A DNA stretch of 24,632 nucleotides from Candidatus Woesearchaeota archaeon (GTDB lineage Archaea > Nanobdellota > Nanobdellia > Woesearchaeales > GW2011-AR4). Shown here in pieces: positions 22,601 to 24,632 of this stretch. The DNA lies in contig JAHWGX010000023.1 in assembly GCA_019323655.1 (NCBI GenBank), positions 1 to 24,632 of the forward strand, given 5' to 3'. Positions within the stretch are counted from its first letter, which is position 1. Each line of letters opens with the position of its first letter. The translations under genes and the position numbers were made by a program. Under the pieces are notes generated by a model. That model was not told where the DNA came from and did not search any database. It saw only the letters and a list, made by a program, of their open reading frames with translations.

Positions 22601-22986
22601 TCAACGAGTTCAGAAACGCCTGGAGTATCAACCATTATTGTTTTCTCTTCGTTTCCTACATTCATTACCCTTAGCTCTTTTCCAATATGCTCATCAGCCT
22701 TGACCAAAACCTTTATTAGAATCTGGTCAATTTCAAAAGGAACTGCTGCCTCTTCAGCAGATATTCTGCTTAGAACAATATTCCTGTTTTGAATAAAAAA
22801 CAGTGCAGATATGATTATTAGCAAAACTATAAGGAAAACTATCATAACTTCCAACGGTTTTTTGCCCCTCTCGCTTGCCTTTCCAAGATAGATGCTCTTT
22901 ACCTTTCCGCTTTCATCCCTGACATTCTTATAATAATAGGGGCCGTGCCTCTTCCCCTTTTTGTGGACATATCTCTTATAAGCCAA
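19660..22986 (-). CDS. Large membrane protein: GPYYY motif, secreted beta domain, long charged cytoplasmic helix with four FFHGLGLVKT repeats
   Basis: About 1,108 residues. Order: a basic N-terminal motif (KRHGPYYYKNVRDESGKVK then IYLGK); transmembrane helix 1 (about 45-66); an extracellular region of about 250 residues with NEW3-like beta domains ('FNLQSIESTSVDMEFFVKD'); transmembrane helix 2 (about 317-344); then some 750 residues of Lys/Glu/Arg-rich helix. That helix carries four copies of RRKKxFxFFHGLGLVKT. A helical domain appears twice, mid-tail ('ALDKNNLGRSERIYTK') and at the very C-terminus ('ALQNNNKGKAMRIYTK'). The TTG at 22986 has AGGTG just upstream; a GTG at 22995 lies within that ribosome site. 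The beta part resembles the protein at 23245-24438. Function unknown; an envelope-to-cytoplasm tether is a guess. Confidence 0.88.
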   Translation of the reverse strand: MAYKRYVHKKGKRHGPYYYKNVRDESGKVKSIYLGKASERGKKPLEVMIVFLIVLLIIISALFFIQNRNIVLSRISAEEAAVPFEIDQILIKVLVKADEHIGKELRVMNVGNEEKTIMVDTPGVSELVEVLDKEFKIKPGQTKIVRLNFSSFNSAEGIEQAPGVYIGKISAKTDSYEKEVPAVIEIESRNVLFDMNLNPVARDRSVLQGSSTTFEIRVFNLQSIESTSVDMEFFVKDTSGNTIISEKESVVVTTQASFFKTLKIPDKLKTGNYVFAAEASFGNSVGVASYLFEVEEAAKEEGAKLTKFIGFCRNDPLCWALSIVVLLLIFTIGAYSYFFIGVFIYKKMFEARAPKAKRTEETTIEKPLIVRKREERGIVTFFRNWNNKRKRAKELRLKKKLELEKQKLELREKKERLKLELEKKRNVLRAEKRKARRKKAFEFFHGLGLVKTEKEKKEYEEQKVLEKKEKLKIKLQKEEERQREKRLREREEETGIKKRIEKERERELRRGSAGKCKRLIDKGYRALDKNNLGRSERIYTKLMDAYINLPSERKAEIFKEINSFYKSLLLKKHQLRQKKEDEKRRGLEKKRYEESEAKKREEEKARKAKLIAEKRKARRKKAFEFFHGLGLVKTEKERKEYKKQREIEKQQKEIERKRLTEEKKKAEGEKIKARLEEKKQKELEDKRKEEEAKQRKIKEEKRLKELEVERKEAERKKGGIEEERKKEKEEQKKREEEIKAEEKRKEEEEKKKQKELEKKRKEEEKARKAKLIAEKRKARRKKVFEFFHGLGLVKTKKERKEYERKKVLEKKQKEAERKKLEEERKKRKIEEERQKELEAKRKEVGGKKEQMPTQKKEEGKSVEEIAKEIGELNKGFAGQETEWIRLKIGSGRQEEEKIRGKLDEKKQKDIEKRRKEDEKVRRAKLIEEKRKARRKKVFGFFHGLGLVKTKKERKEYERKKVLEKKQKEAERKKLEEERKKAEEKKEIKEFKGEDLEKSLKELGDFFEQRKKEKPGIIPKITGKKAKQPEVAKAKEIQKKLEGKSRKFVKCHKLLLKAKEALQNNNKGKAMRIYTKAREKYTKMDYMEKKEMYDELMKLYNKLGKQLKN
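20047..20206 (-). repeat. 160-base internal direct repeat, copy A
   Basis: Bases 20047-20206 match 20509-20668 with three mismatches by eye and no gap, offset 462 bases, inside the large membrane protein gene. The repeat encodes the helix 'ERKKVLEKKQKEAERKK' region and the FFHGLGLVKT motif. This is far closer than the two other motif copies, so it is a recent duplication or gene conversion. Confidence 0.85.
20509..20668 (-). repeat. 160-base internal direct repeat, copy B
   Basis: Partner of 20047-20206. Differences are two bases near the start (CCAG versus CTAA) and one in the motif region (ACCC versus ACTC), which changes a Gly to Glu in 'VFGFF' versus 'VFEFF'. Confidence 0.85.
21075..21139 (-). 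repeat. FFHGLGLVKT motif, third copy
   Basis: Encodes RRKKAFEFFHGLGLVKT then TEKERKEYK. The motif is the same as in the 160-base repeats, but the flanking helix differs, so only the motif is conserved at this distance (482 bases from the previous copy). Confidence 0.8.
21620..21686 (-). repeat. FFHGLGLVKT motif, fourth copy
   Basis: Encodes RRKKAFEFFHGLGLVKT then TEKEKKEYE. At the DNA level it differs most from the others (AAACCTAAGCC instead of AATCCCAATCC on the plus strand) while the protein is unchanged, which indicates selection on the peptide. Confidence 0.8.
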
Positions 22987-23244
22987 TAAAACCACCTGAT
23001 TTTAAGGGGCAATTTATTCCCATGCCAAAAGAATTTGATTTTCTTAGATTGCCTAATAATTTAATGTCTATCACCCCTCTTTAAGATGAGTTCCAGCCTC
23101 TTTTTAGCTTAAAACTAACCAAGCAAATGTAGTGTAACGTGGTGTAATCTAATTACAGACCACATTTAATTTAAATAACTTTCTATGGATTTCCTTGGAA
23201 AGGTGCTAATCCTAAACCAATTCAGAACTTCTGCCAATAAGTTG

Positions 23245-24438
23245 CTACTTCTGCTTTTTTGCTTTCTTTTTTATTTTGCCCTTTTTCGTAATAGAGGCCA
23301 ATTTGTATATAAGCATTGATGTAATGCCCACCAATATAAAAGCCAGGAATAATACTATTGCTGTATTGGTTGTTAATTTCTTCATTTCAATAAGCTTCTT
23401 TTTTTCTGTGACCCTAAAGAGCTGGCTTGAAACAGCAAAACTGTCAGCATACCTCACTTCTGTTATGGCGACATAGCTTCCGGGAACAGTGCTCTCATGG
23501 ATTCTAAATGATTTGGGGTAAGAAGCCTGCTTTTCAACAGCAAAGGTCTCTGTTTCTTCATAAATGATATTCCCCCTTAAGTCTTTGATAAAGTATGAAG
23601 CAAAAACATCTACTTTTGTTGGAACTCCTACATTTAGCAAAGTGATTTGGGTTTTCAATTCATCCCCTAACTCCACTTCCTGATAGTTGAGAGGGATATC
23701 CAGCTTTACATCAAATAAAACCAGCTTAGTTATGACCTCCAATATTGCTGGAACAGATTTTTCAATTTCACCGGCCTTTGCTGTAATTTCCCCTGCAAAA
23801 CTGCCCACCTTCTTAGCTGCAAAATCCAACGTAACCTCTGCGCCTGTTTTAGCCTCCAGGCTGATAGAATTGTCAGATAAAGACAAATATTCTTTTATGC
23901 CCTCTACTGTTAAGGAAACAGTTAAGCCTGTGTTTCCTGTGTTTCTTACCTTTAATGTTTTTTCAGAAGATTCCCCCAGCGTAAGCTTTTCTTTTATATT
24001 CTGGGGAGTTATAATAAAGTCTTCTTTTTCTTCAGTTGGAAGGGCTCCGCCTCCCCCTCCTCCGGCTGCTGCCCCACCTCCCCCTCCTGGAGCTGCAGGG
24101 CCTTCTCCCCCTCCTGTCGGGCATGCGCTGCTGCTGCATAAATTGCTGCAGCAATATCCTCCTTCGCATTGGCTGGCTGATGTGCACGGCTGCCCGTCTG
24201 CCAGAAGCCATGTATAAAAAAAACCCAAGAAATTCTTGTAAGTAGAAGAATTAATAACATGGGCTATGATTCCCGTAGCAACATAGTTCTTGTAAGTGCT
24301 TCCATTTACTATTTCTCCTCCGCTTGAAACTATTAAAGGAAATAGCTTGTAGTTGGAGCTGTTAGCACTAAATGAATATGAAATATCTGCAGCTAGGATA
24401 ACAACCAGAAAAATAATAAAAATTTTTACGGCTTTCAT
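23245..24438 (-). CDS. Secreted, membrane-anchored protein with cysteine-knot-like module and beta domains
   Basis: A 397-residue surface protein. Signal peptide (1-22); a domain with a twice-occurring STYKN motif ('GSTYKNYVATGII', 'SSTYKNFLGFFY'); then a six-Cys module (Cys 85, 91, 96, 97, 101, 106; pattern C-x5-C-x4-CC-x3-C-x4-C). A Gly/Ala/Pro-rich linker (108-133) follows, then two NEW3-like beta domains (about 140-235 and 238-343), one transmembrane helix (359-379) and a very basic cytoplasmic tail. The second beta domain parallels the extracellular part of the large membrane protein downstream ('ASYFIKDLRGNII', 'VEKQASYPKSF', 'GSYVAITEVRYADSFAVSS'). The ATG at 24438 is the clear start. 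It probably displays the cysteine module at the cell surface; ligand unknown. Confidence 0.88.
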   Translation of the reverse strand: MKAVKIFIIFLVVILAADISYSFSANSSNYKLFPLIVSSGGEIVNGSTYKNYVATGIIAHVINSSTYKNFLGFFYTWLLADGQPCTSASQCEGGYCCSNLCSSSACPTGGGEGPAAPGGGGGAAAGGGGGGALPTEEKEDFIITPQNIKEKLTLGESSEKTLKVRNTGNTGLTVSLTVEGIKEYLSLSDNSISLEAKTGAEVTLDFAAKKVGSFAGEITAKAGEIEKSVPAILEVITKLVLFDVKLDIPLNYQEVELGDELKTQITLLNVGVPTKVDVFASYFIKDLRGNIIYEETETFAVEKQASYPKSFRIHESTVPGSYVAITEVRYADSFAVSSQLFRVTEKKKLIEMKKLTTNTAIVLFLAFILVGITSMLIYKLASITKKGKIKKKAKKQK

Positions 24439-24526
24439 TCTGTAACTTTTTTCTTTAATCTGCCTTAACTATTATTATTTAATAATTTTTCCTAAAATTC
24501 GAGCGTGAAGCGATGAGAATTCTTTT

Positions 24527-24545
24527 AAGCTGATTTTATCAGCTT
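24527..24545 (+). repeat. Perfect hairpin upstream of the transposase
   Basis: AAGCTGAT-TTT-ATCAGCTT is an 8-bp perfect inverted repeat with a 3-base loop, 27 bases before the transposase ATG. It lies in the 133-base gap that probably contains the left end of the insertion sequence, so it could be part of the element's non-coding RNA or a regulatory hairpin. Confidence 0.55.
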
Positions 24546-24571
24546 AGCCAGGTAAAAAGGAGGTGTTTAAG

Positions 24572-24632
24572 ATGAAACAAATGGAGTTATTTGCGGGATT
24601 GGACATGCATAAAGATTCAATCACTGCAACAA
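24572..24632 (+). mobile_element. IS110-family-like transposase, first 20 codons, cut by the window edge
   Basis: The ATG at 24572 follows a full AAGGAGGTG ribosome site at 24558-24566. The visible residues are MKQMELFAGLDMHKDSITAT. 'GLDxHKD' at the N-terminus is typical of IS110/IS1111 transposases, where this Asp is the first of the DEDD catalytic residues. Only 20 residues are visible, so the family call is tentative. The left end of the element should lie between 24439 and 24571. Confidence 0.7.

Noticed and set aside
22996..23244. The 249-base gap between the two surface protein genes
   Set aside because: No frame, hairpin of note or RNA-like block was seen; it probably holds only the promoter of the large protein, so it was not listed as a feature.

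Overview
The window looks like a chromosomal piece of a small-genome archaeon, most likely of the DPANN group (Woesearchaeota or Pacearchaeota type). This rests on archaeal information-processing genes: transcription factor S, aIF5B, EF-1 beta with its zinc-ribbon partner, Trm1, RNA 3'-phosphate cyclase, a DRG-type GTPase and a short NMD3 relative. It also rests on archaeal riboflavin enzymes, an archaeal/ER-type signal peptidase, DUF371 and DUF167 proteins, and TATA boxes placed so that many mRNAs would be leaderless. Secreted and surface genes more often carry a Shine-Dalgarno sequence. The DNA is AT-rich and genes lie close together on both strands.

Layout. 1-660: start of a Lys/Glu-rich helical protein running off the left edge. 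706-2611: DUF167, TFS, signal peptidase and a short NMD3-like protein. 2811-4637: riboflavin/FMN cluster (ribK, ribC, a calcineurin-like phosphoesterase, ribH). 4679-6302: SET-domain protein, a 60-residue orphan and a possible PD-(D/E)XK-like protein. 6383-6524: first copy of a structured intergenic element. 6562-9058: membrane-anchored winged-helix protein, divergent from a secreted coiled-coil protein that is followed by a small lipoprotein. 9101-12787: rtcA, zinc ribbon plus EF-1 beta, a PEGA membrane protein and trm1. 12827-13511: small secreted protein and a GC-rich foldable gap. 13512-15272: aIF5B. 15317-15458: second copy of the structured element. 15509-19593: PUA protein, orphan, DUF371, small helical protein, asparagine-synthetase-like protein and DRG GTPase. 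19660-24438: two related surface or membrane proteins, one about 1,100 residues with a long charged cytoplasmic helix. 24572 to the end: start of an IS110-like transposase.

The strongest unexplained signal is the pair of 142-base elements at 6383-6524 and 15317-15458. They share nearly unchanged blocks, including a 27-base identical G-rich block. Both are closed by a 10-bp helix in which two base pairs differ between copies by matched changes on both strands. This points to a conserved folded RNA or a terminal-inverted-repeat element that I do not recognise. The second is a protein family with an 'FFHGLGLVKT' motif repeated inside charged helices: four copies in the large protein and one in the left-edge gene, with a 160-base internal duplication differing at only three positions. 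The third is a metallophosphoesterase overlapping ribC and lying just upstream of ribH. It is a candidate for the phosphatase step of archaeal riboflavin synthesis, which to my knowledge has no assigned gene.
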